A stretch of DNA of 64,000 nucleotides from Xenorhabdus sp. BG5 (GTDB taxonomy: Bacteria; Pseudomonadota; Gammaproteobacteria; Enterobacterales; Enterobacteriaceae), in the NCBI RefSeq assembly GCF_015163665.1, contig NZ_JADEUG010000012.1, positions 1-64,000 of the forward strand, in the 5' to 3' direction. Of this stretch, positions 50,572-61,006 are shown one piece after another; position 1 is the stretch's first letter; the number at the start of each line of letters is the position of its first letter. The translations under genes and the position numbers were made by a program. The notes beneath the pieces are model-generated. The model searched no databases. It had not been told where the DNA came from and saw only the letters and a list, made by a program, of their open reading frames with translations.

Positions 50572-50599
50572 AGGGCGGATCTTGCCGCCCTCTATTTTT
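50572..50599 (+). terminator. Terminator after rnr
   Basis: AGGGCGG-ATCTTG-CCGCCCT followed by CTATTTTTA, 50 nt past the rnr stop and upstream of rlmB. Confidence 0.75.
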
Positions 50600-50639
50600 A
50601 GATATCTTAAAATATCAGTGAGTCAGGTATCAGTCAGTC

Positions 50640-51377
50640 ATGAGTGAAATTATCTACGGTATCCATGCCGTTAAAGCCTTGCTGGAGCGCGATCCACAAC
50701 GTTTCATGGAAGTTTATGTGCTGAAAGGGCGTGAAGATCGCCGTTTAACCCCGTTATTGCAGGAGTTGGAAAGTACCGGTATCGCGGTACAAATTGCCAA
50801 CCGCCAATGGCTGGATGCTCAAACAGAAGGTGCCGTCCATCAAGGGATCATTGCACGAATTAAGCCAGGACGTCAGTATCAGGAAAATGATCTGCCGGAT
50901 TTGTTATCTCGGCTGGAGCGCCCATTCCTGCTGGTATTGGATGGTGTCACCGATCCACATAATCTGGGAGCATGCTTGCGTACCGCGGATGCGGCGGGAG
51001 TTGATGCCATTATTGTTCCTCGTGATCGTTCTGCTCAATTGAATGCTACCGCCAAAAAAGTGGCCTGTGGTGCGGCAGAAAGTGTACCGCTGATCCGTGT
51101 GACTAACCTTGCTCGGACACTGCGTTTACTGCAAGAACACAATATCTGGATTGTCGGAACGGCGGGTGAAGCCACACATGATTTATATGCAAGCAAGTTG
51201 ACGGGACCGATGGCGCTGGTGATGGGCGCGGAAGGTGAAGGTATGCGTCGATTGACCCGCGAACATTGTGATGAATTGATCAGTATTCCCATGGCGGGTT
51301 CAGTTTCTTCTTTGAACGTATCGGTTGCAACAGGGGTATGCTTATTTGAAATCGTGCGCCAGAGAAGTGCCCGGTAA
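50640..51377 (+). CDS. rlmB: 23S rRNA 2'-O-methyltransferase RlmB
   Basis: A 245-residue SPOUT methyltransferase that modifies G2251 of 23S rRNA. The N-terminal substrate domain starts [21 protein letters not shown]. The knotted SAM-binding half has [41 protein letters not shown] and [22 protein letters not shown], the three SpoU motifs. Follows rnr as in E. coli. Confidence 0.97.
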   Translation: MSEIIYGIHAVKALLERDPQRFMEVYVLKGREDRRLTPLLQELESTGIAVQIANRQWLDAQTEGAVHQGIIARIKPGRQYQENDLPDLLSRLERPFLLVLDGVTDPHNLGACLRTADAAGVDAIIVPRDRSAQLNATAKKVACGAAESVPLIRVTNLARTLRLLQEHNIWIVGTAGEATHDLYASKLTGPMALVMGAEGEGMRRLTREHCDELISIPMAGSVSSLNVSVATGVCLFEIVRQRSAR

Positions 51378-51384
51378 TTCTTTA

Positions 51385-51413
51385 TTGAGTTTTTTGTATT
51401 GTACGGGTATAGT
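51385..51413 (+). promoter_or_regulatory. Promoter of the rpsF operon
   Basis: TTGAGT (51385-51390) and TATAGT (51408-51413) with a 17-bp spacer; start expected near 51420, giving a leader of about 93 nt before rpsF. Confidence 0.65.
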
Positions 51414-51451
51414 GACGCGTCGATTTTTCAGCCGTATTAAACACGTTCCTT

Positions 51452-51486
51452 GCCTCCATGGGCCACGGCTGACCCTGACAGGAGGC
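51452..51486 (+). promoter_or_regulatory. rpsF mRNA leader (S6:S18-binding element)
   Basis: GCCTCC (51452-51457) pairs with GGAGGC (51481-51486), enclosing GGGCCACGGCTGACCC. Its inner GGG/CCC pairing and exposed ACGG match the known autoregulatory leader bound by the ribosomal protein S6:S18 complex, which recognises an unpaired CCG element. It sits 26 nt before the rpsF start. Confidence 0.65.
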
Positions 51487-51512
51487 TGAATAATCCGTAA
51501 GGAGCAATGCTA

Positions 51513-51911
51513 ATGCGTCATTACGAAATCGTTTTTATGGTCCATCCTGACCAAAGCGAACAGGTTCCGGGCATGATCGAGCGTTACAGTGCGACTATCA
51601 CTAACGCGCAAGGTCAGATTCACCGTTTGGAAGACTGGGGTCGTCGTCAACTGGCTTACCCAATCAACAAACTGCACAAGGCTCACTACGTTCTGATGAA
51701 CGTTGAAGCGCCACAAGAAGCGATTGATGAGCTGGAAACTAACTTCCGCTTCAACGACGCCGTTATCCGCAGCATGGTTATGCGCGTTAAACACGCAATA
51801 ACTGAAGCATCACCAATGGTTAAGGCTAAAGACGAACGTCGCGGCCGTGATCTGGTCCTGGAAGAAGGCCTGGTTGATGATGCTGATGAAGCTGGGGATT
51901 CTGAAGAGTAA
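51513..51911 (+). CDS. rpsF: 30S ribosomal protein S6
   Basis: A 132-residue ribosomal protein ([24 protein letters not shown]...) that binds S18 on the 30S platform. Three in-frame ATG codons lie at 51507-51515 (first and third); the ATG at 51513 has AAGGAG at the right distance and gives the family start MRHYEIV. The C-terminal tail is acidic (SEE), with extension for RimK-type glutamylation plausible. First gene of rpsF-priB-rpsR-rplI. Confidence 0.97.
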   Translation: MRHYEIVFMVHPDQSEQVPGMIERYSATITNAQGQIHRLEDWGRRQLAYPINKLHKAHYVLMNVEAPQEAIDELETNFRFNDAVIRSMVMRVKHAITEASPMVKAKDERRGRDLVLEEGLVDDADEAGDSEE

Positions 51912-51916
51912 TTACG

Positions 51917-52466
<550 letters not shown>

Positions 52467-52504
52467 TAGGTTCAGTCCATTAACGACTTTGAGAGGATAA
52501 GGTA

Positions 52505-52957
52505 ATGCAAATTATTCTGCTTGATAAAGTAGCGAACCTGGGTAGCCTGGGTGACCAAGTTAACGTTAAAGCGGGTTATGCCCGTAACTTCTTAGTACCA
52601 CAGGGCAAAGCTGTTCCTGCAACTAAGAAAAACATCGAATTCTTCGAAGCTCGTCGTGCTGAACTGGAAGCTAAACTGGCTGACGTTCTGGCAGCAGCAC
52701 AAGCTCGTGCAGAGAAAATCAACGCACTGGGTTCTGTCACTGTCGCTTCTAAAGCGGGTGACGAAGGTAAACTGTTTGGTTCTATCGGTACTCGTGATAT
52801 CGCTGATGCAGTGACTGCAGCTGGCGTTGAAGTATCTAAGAGCGAAGTTCGCCTGTCTAACGGCGTTCTGCGTACTATTGGTGAACACGAAGTTCACTTC
52901 CAGGTACACAGCGATGTATTTGCACAGTTGAACGTTAACATTGTTCCAGAAGCTTAA
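52505..52957 (+). CDS. rplI: 50S ribosomal protein L9
   Basis: A 150-residue elongated ribosomal protein: N-terminal RNA-binding domain ([30 protein letters not shown]), a connecting helix (about 40-75), and a C-terminal domain ([13 protein letters not shown] ... [16 protein letters not shown]). Last gene of the operon, followed by a strong terminator. Confidence 0.98.
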   Translation: MQIILLDKVANLGSLGDQVNVKAGYARNFLVPQGKAVPATKKNIEFFEARRAELEAKLADVLAAAQARAEKINALGSVTVASKAGDEGKLFGSIGTRDIADAVTAAGVEVSKSEVRLSNGVLRTIGEHEVHFQVHSDVFAQLNVNIVPEA

Positions 52958-52982
52958 TCGTTGATTAGCTGAAGAACATGTG

Positions 52983-53015
52983 ACAAAAAACGCTGGCATC
53001 GCCGGCGTTTTTTGT
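52983..53015 (+). terminator. Terminator of the rpsF-rplI operon
   Basis: ACAAAAAACGCTGGC-ATC-GCCGGCGTTTTTTGT, a long stem with one mismatch and a T run. Confidence 0.9.
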
Positions 53016-53168
53016 TTTGCGCCGAAAACTACCCTAAATATTAAGGCGCAGTAGCAGTTATACTCCAATAATTGGTGCTTACATTATTATTACTCACCTT
53101 CACGCGTTTACCCATCCAGACAGTGCTGTTATGCTTGAGCTTTCACTCATTTAATAACAGGTACTTTC

Positions 53169-53789
53169 ATGACAAAACCTTCTTTTGAGTCTATTGAAGC
53201 GCGCGCAAGTTACGGTATTGGTTTGCAGGTTGGGCAACAATTACAGGAATCCGGTTTACAAGGGTTAGAACCCGAAGCCCTGTTGGCAGGGTTGTGTGAT
53301 GCGTTGGAAAGCCGTTCTCCTGCTATTCCGGTAGAAGAACTGCATCGTGCGCTACGTGAGATACATGAACGTGCTGATAGCGTTCGCCGTGAACGTCAGC
53401 AGGAGATGGCAGAAGAAGGCAAAAAATTCCTGGCAGAAAATATTCAGCGTGAAGGCGTCAGCAGCACAGAGTCTGGTCTGCAATTTTCTGTCCTGACACA
53501 AGGTGATGGCGCTATCCCTGCCCGTACTGACCGTGTTCGTGTTCACTATACAGGCCGCCTGATCGATGGCACGGTATTTGATAGTTCAGTGCAGCGCGGT
53601 ACGCCAGCAGAATTCCCTGTTAGCGGCGTGATACCGGGATGGATTGAAGCGTTGACCTTGATGCCTGTTGGTTCCAAATGGGAACTTTATATTCCTCACA
53701 ATCTGGCTTACGGTGAGCGTGGCGCTGGGGCATCCATCCCGCCTTATAGCACGCTGATCTTCGAAGTGGAATTATTGGAAATTCTGTAA
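53169..53789 (+). CDS. fklB: FKBP-type peptidyl-prolyl isomerase FklB (FKBP22)
   Basis: A 206-residue prolyl isomerase. The N-terminal dimerisation helices (about 1-95; [35 protein letters not shown]) are followed by an FKBP domain with active-site residues in [64 protein letters not shown]. Follows rplI as in E. coli, with ytfB and others missing. Confidence 0.96.
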   Translation: MTKPSFESIEARASYGIGLQVGQQLQESGLQGLEPEALLAGLCDALESRSPAIPVEELHRALREIHERADSVRRERQQEMAEEGKKFLAENIQREGVSSTESGLQFSVLTQGDGAIPARTDRVRVHYTGRLIDGTVFDSSVQRGTPAEFPVSGVIPGWIEALTLMPVGSKWELYIPHNLAYGERGAGASIPPYSTLIFEVELLEIL

Positions 53790-53796
53790 GTTATTG

Positions 53797-53822
53797 AATA
53801 GCCGGTTAACCGGCTATTTTTT
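53797..53822 (+). terminator. Terminator after fklB
   Basis: AATAGCCGGTTAACCGGCTATT, a perfect palindrome, followed by TTTT; begins 8 nt past the fklB stop. Confidence 0.9.
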
Positions 53823-53932
53823 AGCTGTATTTGGGAATGATGGGTGAATAAAATATTCGCCATTCCGGTAAAAAATGCGTTAAAAATGGTGCTTCAAGTG
53901 GTATAGCCAAACAACAAACGCAGAGGTGTATG

Positions 53933-54676
53933 ATGCTACAACAGATCTGCCAATTGGCACGGGAAGCAGGCGCGGCGATCATGGAGGTCTATCAGGCTGA
54001 GCAACCGTTGCAAATAAAGCATAAAATGGATGATTCACCTGTTACTGCTGCGGATATTGCCGCTCATAAGATCATTAAAGCGGGATTGTTGCGCATTGCA
54101 CCTGATATTCCGTTGTTATCAGAAGAAGATCCACCTGCATGGGAAGAGCGGAAAAATTGGCAACGTTATTGGCTGGTTGATCCATTGGATGGTACGAAAG
54201 AGTTTATTCGCCGCAATGGTGAATTTACCGTCAATATCGCATTGGTCGAAAATGGTGTGCCTGTGATGGGGGTTGTCTATGTCCCGGTACAGAATGTCTT
54301 ATATTCTGGGCAAGGGCGGCAGGCGTGGAAAGAAACCAATGGTCAGACGCTTTCCATTAAAGTTATGCCTGCAAAGCCGCCCGTTGTGGTAGTCAGCCGT
54401 TCTCACAAGGACGATGAGGAGTTGCAAGACTATCTTTCCCAGCTAGGAGTGCACGATACACTTGCGGTAGGCTCTTCACTTAAGTTCTGCCTGGTTGCAG
54501 AGGGAAAAGCTCAACTTTACCCACGCTTTGGGCCAACCAACATCTGGGATACGGGGGCTGGCCATGCCATTGCTATTGCTGCGGGGGCACATGTGACGGA
54601 TTGGGAAGGGAAAACTCTCGATTACACGCCGCGTGAATCTTTCCTAAATCCAGGGTTTAGAGTCAGAGTTTTTTGA
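53933..54676 (+). CDS. cysQ: 3'(2'),5'-bisphosphate nucleotidase CysQ
   Basis: A 247-residue inositol-monophosphatase-fold enzyme that hydrolyses PAP made during sulfate assimilation. Metal-binding motifs: [18 protein letters not shown] (central DPLDGT), and the late [19 protein letters not shown]. Two ATG codons lie together at 53930 and 53933; the second has better spacing to AGAGG and matches the E. coli start. In E. coli the divergent neighbour cpdB is missing here. Confidence 0.95.
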   Translation: MLQQICQLAREAGAAIMEVYQAEQPLQIKHKMDDSPVTAADIAAHKIIKAGLLRIAPDIPLLSEEDPPAWEERKNWQRYWLVDPLDGTKEFIRRNGEFTVNIALVENGVPVMGVVYVPVQNVLYSGQGRQAWKETNGQTLSIKVMPAKPPVVVVSRSHKDDEELQDYLSQLGVHDTLAVGSSLKFCLVAEGKAQLYPRFGPTNIWDTGAGHAIAIAAGAHVTDWEGKTLDYTPRESFLNPGFRVRVF

Positions 54677-54807
54677 TGCTGAACTGATAATGGCTCTATG
54701 AGGGGGCCATTTTTACGTTTGTATACCTAATGAGGCGACTCCGTGCTGATTTGCGTATCATCGAAGCCACCTACATAACCTTAAGTTATTCAAAATAATT
54801 TTCAGAG

Positions 54808-54972
54808 TTAAATACACATAAGCGTAGGAACCCACCACTGTTGGGCACAATTGAACACACAATTAAGATAATCTTGATCTGATTGGTAAGGGCTACAGAC
54901 AAAAGCACTTGCTTGAAGAGGCACAAATACAAAATAAGCCGCACATAATGCGATAGAGATGTACTTTTTCAT
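54808..54972 (-). CDS. Small secreted cysteine-containing peptide
   Basis: A 54-codon gene not matching any family I know. It begins MKKYISIALCAAYFVFVPLQ, a classic signal peptide: KK charge, a hydrophobic core of about 15 residues and ASA as the likely cleavage site at residue 23. The mature peptide is about 31 residues with four cysteines (26, 38, 42 and 53), a WW pair and the end VPTLMCI, so two disulfides are possible. GAGGG lies about 8 nt before the ATG on the minus strand. It lies in the 706-nt cysQ-ytfJ spacer. The remainder of that spacer is AT-rich, holds a hairpin around 55257-55282 (TCCCCTTGCC with GGCAGAGGGGGA), and no other gene that I support. Function is unknown. Confidence 0.7.
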   Translation of the reverse strand: MKKYISIALCAAYFVFVPLQASAFVCSPYQSDQDYLNCVFNCAQQWWVPTLMCI

Positions 54973-55382
54973 TTTTTTACCCTCAGCTATGGTGAGAATT
55001 ATTTTCTATAATAGTGGTGAAATTAACTCATATTATTGATATTAAAAATGATTTATATTTTGTTTGATAGATAAGTAAACATGGGTGCCCTTGTTAGGTA
55101 TAGAAATAATACCTTCGCTAAAAAGTAGTATCAAATTGAAACTATTTCAATGGTTATTTTTAGTATAAAAAGTAATAACAGGTTAATTAGTTATGAATTT
55201 TAAGATGCATCACGGTGACAAAAGCAGAATGTACTATCTTTGATGGTTCTCAATCCCCTTGCCCGAAGGCAGAGGGGGAGGGAAACAAAAACATGTGGGG
55301 AAATATAACAGATAATTTATCTTAAATTTATTTAGTAAAAACAATTAATAATAGCAAATTATCCATCCCTATGGGCAATGGG

Positions 55383-55955
55383 CTATTTTCCTAATTCGTC
55401 TTTGATTAGGTTGATAACGTGTGTAATGTCTTCGTTACTTAATTTGCCATCTTTGACGAATTTCACCTTACCATTTTTATCCAGCACAATGATTGCCGAA
55501 CTTTTGGGTTCCAGTCCCCAAGCCTTTTTAACCAGCCCGTTACTATCGATAATGAATTGTGACCACGGGAACTGTTTTTTGCTGTCTTCGATACTATTGC
55601 GAACAAAAACACCAGTGCCAAAAATAGCATCATCGGTATTCACGATGCTGGTGGTTTGATATTTATCTTTGGGTAAATCAGCATCCTTCAATGCTTGAAT
55701 CAAGGGATCATTCATCTCTTTTGCGGAACTACGACCGGCAATATGCTGGATCGTTCTTACTTTTCCCAGAAGTTCAGTACTGCTCCAATTTTGGTAGTTG
55801 AACTTACCATCGTTTAGCAACAGCTCGCCCTTATCTGTCACGCTGACAGCGGGAACTGGTTGTTCTAAGGTGATGTTATGGGCGAACGCAAATATTGACG
55901 TGATACTCAATATTGCAGATAACACGATTTTCATTAATATATTGTTTTTTAACAT
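55383..55955 (-). CDS. ytfJ: YtfJ-family periplasmic thioredoxin-like protein
   Basis: A 190-residue exported protein resembling E. coli YtfJ (GKVRTIQHIAGRSSAKEMN, QTTSIVNTDDAIFGTGVFVRNS, FPWSQFIIDSNGLVKKAWGL). The N-terminal signal peptide (about 8-25; IVLSAILSITSIFAFAH) sends it to the periplasm. The family has a thioredoxin-like fold without a CxxC; its job is not established. ATG at 55955 has AAGGA upstream. It is next to ytfK, divergent, as in E. coli. Confidence 0.93.
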   Translation of the reverse strand: MLKNNILMKIVLSAILSITSIFAFAHNITLEQPVPAVSVTDKGELLLNDGKFNYQNWSSTELLGKVRTIQHIAGRSSAKEMNDPLIQALKDADLPKDKYQTTSIVNTDDAIFGTGVFVRNSIEDSKKQFPWSQFIIDSNGLVKKAWGLEPKSSAIIVLDKNGKVKFVKDGKLSNEDITHVINLIKDELGK

Positions 55956-56073
55956 ATTTATTCCTTATTTATCATGGTGTGGCATGTTATCAGGGAATGA
56001 CATATTCAGCATAGCGCTTGTTAACTGGTCTGTCCTCAATAAAATAAACAATTTAATAACATTTGGAATAATG

Positions 56074-56179
56074 TATACGCATTAAACTTCAAGTTGCAAT
56101 TTACAACACGCTATGAAACCTGATTTCTCTCCGCTTCGCGGGGAGAAATCACACGCATCTTGCAGTTAGATTGGTATAT
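56074..56179 (+). repeat. Palindromic MITE-like repeat, copy 3
   Basis: Third copy of the repeat seen at 17228 and 20817: left arm TATACGCATTAAACTTCAAG, centre CTCTCCGCTTCGCGGGGAG, right arm ending TTAGATTGGTATATA. It sits between ytfJ and ytfK, in the promoter region of both. Confidence 0.8.
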
Positions 56180-56393
56180 AAGCAAACAAAAGGATGATGT
56201 AATATAATGCTCATTAATATCATTATGTTATATCAAAATAGTGATTGAATCTGAATATTGAGGGGAACAAATTTCCATATACGTAGTCTATACAGTTGGC
56301 ATAACAGTGACACATTGACTCGTTATGTAGTGAATAAATTTTATGCAGTAGCATAGAATAATATCGTAAGAAGCATGGGAGGAAAAAACAGAG

Positions 56394-56600
56394 ATGAAAA
56401 TCTTTCGCCACTATAACCCAGTGAAAATTGCTCTCTACGTGAAAACCCTATTCCGTGGGCGGTTATATATTAAGGACATGGGCGCTTTTGAATTTAATTA
56501 TGGAAAGATTTTACCCCCGAAAATCAAAGATAAACGCCATTTCCATGTAATGAGTGAAGTTAATCAGCAAGTATTGTGTTTACAGACCGAAATAGGGTGA
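56394..56600 (+). CDS. ytfK: YtfK, SpoT-binding stringent response protein
   Basis: A 68-residue small protein matching E. coli YtfK ([54 protein letters not shown]). In E. coli YtfK stimulates SpoT to make (p)ppGpp during phosphate or fatty-acid starvation. GGAGG lies upstream of the ATG. No ytfL follows; instead there is accessory DNA up to msrA. Confidence 0.92.
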   Translation: MKIFRHYNPVKIALYVKTLFRGRLYIKDMGAFEFNYGKILPPKIKDKRHFHVMSEVNQQVLCLQTEIG

Positions 56601-56668
56601 TTGTTTGTAACTGCTCATTGACTAATGGCAATGTAATAAGATCAACACGATACAATCATTAGTATAAT

Positions 56669-56692
56669 AAACGGCCTCTCGGCCGTTTTTAA
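56669..56692 (+). terminator. Terminator after ytfK
   Basis: AACGGCC-TCTC-GGCCGTT followed by TTTAA, 68 nt past the stop. The rest of the 56601-56951 spacer is AT-rich with no gene seen. Confidence 0.75.
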
Positions 56693-56951
56693 ACGTGCGT
56701 TATTAATAAGTTAATTTAATATCAATATTGGCACCAGTAAAAAATGCTGTGATGATTAGGTTTATTTAATTGACAAGTGAATAACTAACTTTACAAATAT
56801 AATCCAATATTTGAGAATTTAAGTTCTATACTAAAATACGAACATACATAAACTACTTAAAATAGTGAATGGAAAAATCTTATGGTGATGGAACACTATT
56901 TTACCAGCATAACCTTATATGAACAGCTTCTATATGTGAGGTAAATTAATT

Positions 56952-57398
56952 ATGAATACAGTTAAAATAAATTATGATGGTATGTATGACTTAATTCCTA
57001 ATGGAGATAGTGTAACAGCTAATCTTAAAAATTCCCCATATCATGACAAACATGCTGTTTATTGGGAAACAAATGCTACATTTGATAAAGACGATATTTA
57101 TTTTTTTAATATAAAAGTTAATAAATATTTATCTGTAAATTATAAGCATAAAACACAACCTTGTTTAAGGGCAGAAAGAACAAATTTTCAAATAAGAAGA
57201 TTTAATGAAAAAGGGTTTTTAATTGGTTTCAAGCCAGATATTGAAGAGATGTCTTTTGGCGATGTATTTCATGATATTATACCATCTTTATATCTAAGTG
57301 TAAAAAAACAAATTGTATCAATGAACATACTTTGGGTTAATTATTCTTACATTGAAAAAGAAATTGAACTTCCCCGATTTATATGGAGGTTAGAGTAA
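56952..57398 (+). CDS. Hypothetical protein, orphan
   Basis: A 148-residue protein that I do not recognise. It has no signal peptide or membrane segment. It is rich in Asn, Lys, Ile and aromatic residues, with predicted beta-rich segments (for example DDIYFFNIKVNKYLSVNY and TNFQIRRFNEKGFLIGF), loosely like beta-trefoil proteins. GAGG lies 9 nt before the ATG. Base composition is very AT-rich compared with neighbours, typical of recently acquired genes. It lies between ytfK and an IS110 fragment, in a site that is compact in E. coli. Confidence 0.7.
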   Translation: MNTVKINYDGMYDLIPNGDSVTANLKNSPYHDKHAVYWETNATFDKDDIYFFNIKVNKYLSVNYKHKTQPCLRAERTNFQIRRFNEKGFLIGFKPDIEEMSFGDVFHDIIPSLYLSVKKQIVSMNILWVNYSYIEKEIELPRFIWRLE

Positions 57399-57822
57399 TA
57401 TTGAAAATAACAGTGGTATTAAGTCACGGCATGATAAATCGACAGGAGCTTATACCCATCGTAATTGAAGATGCTTGATTTTTCATTCTCATCAGATCAA
57501 TATTGCTCCCATGAAAATTACGCTAACAGAGACTCAAAAAGATCTATGGTCACCCCCATTTTTGCAACACTGATTTTTGACCTATGATGGGCTTGCTTAA
57601 ATCTATCCGGCGTCTCAATGGGCAAGGAAGCCCGCGCCACGATGAGTTCCGCGCCTGATGAACCTAAAAAGCCCTTCGGCTTCAATGAGCCATTCTTTTT
57701 GTCAGGCTATTCATCAGGCCGACTGGCCGTTCATGTCATCAATAATCAGTCTTCGCAAAACCAGATGGGTAACTTGTATTTAACTGCTTAATAAATAGCC
57801 TATCGAATTAGACCGATATATC

Positions 57823-58372
57823 TCATGCCTGATACTCATTTTGCTGAGTGGTGATTGCCCATGCTATTCGTGCCAGCTTGTTTGCCAAAGCACAGGCAAC
57901 CACATTCGAATGTTTCTTACTAAGTTGTTCCTTAACCCACTCAGCAAGTCTGCCCTGCTGATGCTCAAGCCGCATCATGAACGCGCGGGCGCACTGAACC
58001 AGCAACCTGCGCAGGTTTTTATCACCTCGCTTACTGATACCCAGCAGGGTTGATTTGCCCCCTGTGCTGTATTGTCGGGGGACAAGTCCTGTTGAGGCTG
58101 CAAGATCCCTGCTGCATGAAAATTGATTACCGTCACCGAGCTGGGATGAGAGTAAGCTGGCGGTAATCGGCCCAACACCGGGTATTGTCATAAGACGTTG
58201 AGCTGTAGCGTCTACTTTGATTGCCTGCTCTAATTCAGATTCCAGCTCTGATATTTGCGCAACAAGGTAAAGATAATGGGCATGTAATTTCATCAGCAAA
58301 CGCACCAGATATTCAGGGAGTTCGTGTTCTGTCAGCACCAGAGAGAGTCGTCTAATTACCGCATCACCTTTT
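57823..58372 (-). pseudogene. IS110-family transposase, C-terminal fragment
   Basis: The C-terminal part of an IS110-type (DEDD/transposase_20) transposase: AQRLMTIPGVGPITASLLSSQLGDGNQF, SRDLAASTGLVPRQYSTGGK, LLGISKRGDKNLRRLLVQCARA are characteristic. About 183 codons remain of the usual 310-340. Reading upstream of the first ATG/GTG the frame continues (GDAVIRRLSLVLTEHE) until it hits the palindromic repeat at 58373, so the N-terminal half is lost. Downstream, 57480-57822 holds what looks like the element's right-end non-coding sequence, with no gene. Not active. Confidence 0.85.
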
Positions 58373-58457
58373 GATGTGTGTGATTTCTCCTCGGAAGCGG
58401 GGAGAAATCAGGTTTCATAGCGTGTTGTAAATTGCAACTTGAAGTTTAATGCGTATA
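58373..58457 (-). repeat. Palindromic MITE-like repeat, copy 4, truncated
   Basis: Fourth copy, in inverse orientation. On the minus strand the left arm (TATACGCATTAAACTTCAAG) and central hairpin are intact, but about 20 nt of the right arm are missing; the sequence jumps at ACACATC straight into the broken IS110 reading frame. It also lies just beyond the msrA stop codon. Confidence 0.8.
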
Positions 58458-58478
58458 TATCACTAAAAAGGCAATCAG

Positions 58479-59147
58479 CTAATTCCTAAGTGTTGGCGGG
58501 AAGCAGATCCCAGTGCCCCCTAAGCCACAATATCCTTCGGGGTTTTTGTGGAGGTATTGCTGGTGATAATCCTCGGCAAAATAGAATGGCCCCGCTTCGC
58601 GGATTTCCGTCGTGATGGTGCGTTGGTCGTTATTTTGCGTCAGCGCTTGCTGGTATTGGTCACGGCTGGCAATAGCCTGTTCATACTGTTGTGGTGAAAT
58701 CGTGTACAAGGCGGAACGGTACTGAGTACCAATATCACCATATTGACGCATACCTTGGGCTGGATCGTGATTTTCCCAGAACAGGGCGAGTAATTGCGAA
58801 TAGGTAATTTTGGTGGGATCAAATACGATCCTGACCACTTCTGCATGACCCGTTAAGCCAGTGCACACTTCTTCATAAGTTGGGTTTGGCGTAGTGCCGC
58901 CGCTGTAACCAACAGAGGTGGTGTAAATGCCTTCCTGTTGCCAGAAAAGGCGCTCCACGCCCCAGAAACATCCCATTCCTACATAGGCAATTTCCATATT
59001 TTCAGGAATGTTCTCTATCGCATGCTGTGTGATGACATGGTAGGGTGATACGGTTAATGGAGTGGTTCTACCCGGTATGGCATTTGGTGAAGAAACAGGT
59101 TGTCTTTCATTGGTTGAATTTGGCAAGATTCCCTCCTGTATATTCAA
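58479..59147 (-). CDS. msrA: Peptide methionine sulfoxide reductase MsrA
   Basis: A 222-residue reductase of methionine S-sulfoxide in proteins. The catalytic motif is [11 protein letters not shown]; also [25 protein letters not shown] and [25 protein letters not shown]-terminal resolving Cys lies in [13 protein letters not shown]. Length matches enteric MsrA (212), with a slightly longer N-terminus. Divergent from tamA, as in E. coli. Confidence 0.95.
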   Translation of the reverse strand: MNIQEGILPNSTNERQPVSSPNAIPGRTTPLTVSPYHVITQHAIENIPENMEIAYVGMGCFWGVERLFWQQEGIYTTSVGYSGGTTPNPTYEEVCTGLTGHAEVVRIVFDPTKITYSQLLALFWENHDPAQGMRQYGDIGTQYRSALYTISPQQYEQAIASRDQYQQALTQNNDQRTITTEIREAGPFYFAEDYHQQYLHKNPEGYCGLGGTGICFPPTLRN

Positions 59148-59263
59148 AGTCTTATGATTATATGTTGCTTGTATATTGTTAAAACTTTACCAGAATTAAT
59201 TCATTGCGGCATTTTTATGTTGTTGAATTTTATTCAACAGGTAGATAAATATTAGGAGTTCGA

Positions 59264-61006
59264 GTGTCACGATATCCCCTCATATGTGCGCTTTTTGTCT
59301 CTATCATCACTCCATCGGCTTATAGTGCAAATTTACGATTGAAGCTGGAAGGTCTTTCTGGCGAATTAGAAAAAAATGCCAGAGTGCAACTTTCCAATAT
59401 CAGTACCGATGAAGTTTCTCCTGATGGCCGTTTTCGTGCTCGTGTGGAGAAAGCAATACGACAAGGGCTTCGTCCATTGGGGTATTATGCTCCCACCGTT
59501 GAATTTAACTATCAAGAGAACACGCCTCCTGCCCGTCCTGTTTTAACTGCAAAGGTTACGCTTGGTGAACCTGTGCGAGTCGCTAAAGTGAATGTTGATT
59601 TGGAAGGTGGCGCTAAAACAGATAAAGATTATGCCGCCCTGATTAAGAAAAATATGCCAAAAGACGGGGCAATACTCAACCACGGTGAATATGAAGATTT
59701 TAAAAATTCGTTGACAAATTTGGCGGTTAAAAAAGGCTATTTTGATGCTGTCATGAAAAAAAGTGAATTAGGGGTAGCAAAGGATCTGCATGAATCTATA
59801 TGGGATTTTGATTTTGATAGCGGACAACGCTATCATTTTGGCCCAGTGACATTCTACGGATCGCAAATTCGTGAAACCTACCTGGATAACCTTATTCCTT
59901 TCAAACCCGGTGAATACTATACCTCGGAACAATTAGCTGAGTTTAACCGCCGTTTGGTTGATACCGGATGGTTCAATTCTGCGGTTGTTGTGCCCGATTT
60001 TAAAATAGGGCGTGAGAGTAAAGATAAGGTATTGCCATTAACTGCGTCCTTAGTGCCTCGCTCTGCCAACTATGTTGAATTGGGGGGCGGTTATGGAACA
60101 GATGTCGGACCTCGTGTTCAGGCTAAATGGAAAAAACCATGGCTTAATTCCCGTGGACACAGTTTGAGTAGTAGCCTTAATCTTTCTGCACGCGATCAAG
60201 TCATTGACGCATCCTACAAAATGCCGCTTAAGGTCAACCCACTGGAAGAATATTACCAACTACAAACGGGTTATAGACGTAAAGATATTAACGATACTAT
60301 TTCGGATACGGCAACCTTGAACCTTTCTCGTAATTGGGATCGTTTTACGGGTTGGCAATACGGCGTGAATCTGCGCTGGAGCCTTAGCCACTTTACCCAG
60401 GCTAAAGTCAGTAATACCACTATGTTGCTTTATCCGGGATTCAGTCTCAGCCGTATTCGCCAGCGTGGTGGCACGATGCCTTATTGGGGAGATAGCCAGC
60501 GTTACTCGATCGATATTTCTGATACAGCCTGGCAGTCCAATGTCGATTTTTTGGTGTTACAGGCACATCACGTCTGGGTAAGAACGTATCGGGAGAATCA
60601 CCGTTTTGTGGTACGAGCAGATTTGGGCTGGATAGAAACCAGTGAATTCGACAAAGTACCACCGGATCTGCGCTTCTTTGCCGGGGGGGATCGCAGTATT
60701 CGAGGCTATAAGTACCAGAAAATCTCACCAAAAGACAGTGGAGGTAAATTAATCGGGGCATCAAAGTTGGCGGTCGGTTCGTTGGAGTATCAATACAATA
60801 TTTATGGCAATTGGTGGAGTGCATTGTTTGTTGATTCCGGTGAAGCGGTGAATGACATCAGAAAAAGTAATTTTAAAACCGGTGCGGGAATTGGCGTGCG
60901 TTGGGCTTCACCGGTTGGGCCGATAAAATTTGATTTGGCAACACCAATCGGAGATCCAGATAGTCATAATATTGAATTTTATATTGGTTTAGGGGCTGAA
61001 CTATGA
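59264..61006 (+). CDS. tamA: Translocation and assembly module outer-membrane protein TamA
   Basis: A 580-residue Omp85-family outer-membrane protein that, with TamB, inserts some autotransporters and supports lipid transport. A signal peptide ends near PSAYSA. Three POTRA domains follow (about 22-265), then a 16-stranded barrel with [18 protein letters not shown], the conserved [15 protein letters not shown] (lid-lock VRGY/F-like motif) and a typical barrel end ([10 protein letters not shown]). It starts with GTG at 59264, with AGGAG upstream, and ends in ATGA shared with tamB. Confidence 0.95.
   Translation: MSRYPLICALFVSIITPSAYSANLRLKLEGLSGELEKNARVQLSNISTDEVSPDGRFRARVEKAIRQGLRPLGYYAPTVEFNYQENTPPARPVLTAKVTLGEPVRVAKVNVDLEGGAKTDKDYAALIKKNMPKDGAILNHGEYEDFKNSLTNLAVKKGYFDAVMKKSELGVAKDLHESIWDFDFDSGQRYHFGPVTFYGSQIRETYLDNLIPFKPGEYYTSEQLAEFNRRLVDTGWFNSAVVVPDFKIGRESKDKVLPLTASLVPRSANYVELGGGYGTDVGPRVQAKWKKPWLNSRGHSLSSSLNLSARDQVIDASYKMPLKVNPLEEYYQLQTGYRRKDINDTISDTATLNLSRNWDRFTGWQYGVNLRWSLSHFTQAKVSNTTMLLYPGFSLSRIRQRGGTMPYWGDSQRYSIDISDTAWQSNVDFLVLQAHHVWVRTYRENHRFVVRADLGWIETSEFDKVPPDLRFFAGGDRSIRGYKYQKISPKDSGGKLIGASKLAVGSLEYQYNIYGNWWSALFVDSGEAVNDIRKSNFKTGAGIGVRWASPVGPIKFDLATPIGDPDSHNIEFYIGLGAEL

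Noticed and set aside
55249..55290. Hairpin TCCCCTTGCC/GGCAGAGGGGGA in the cysQ-ytfJ spacer as a terminator
   Set aside because: Strong stem but no T run on either strand, so it is mentioned only as a structure within the spacer.
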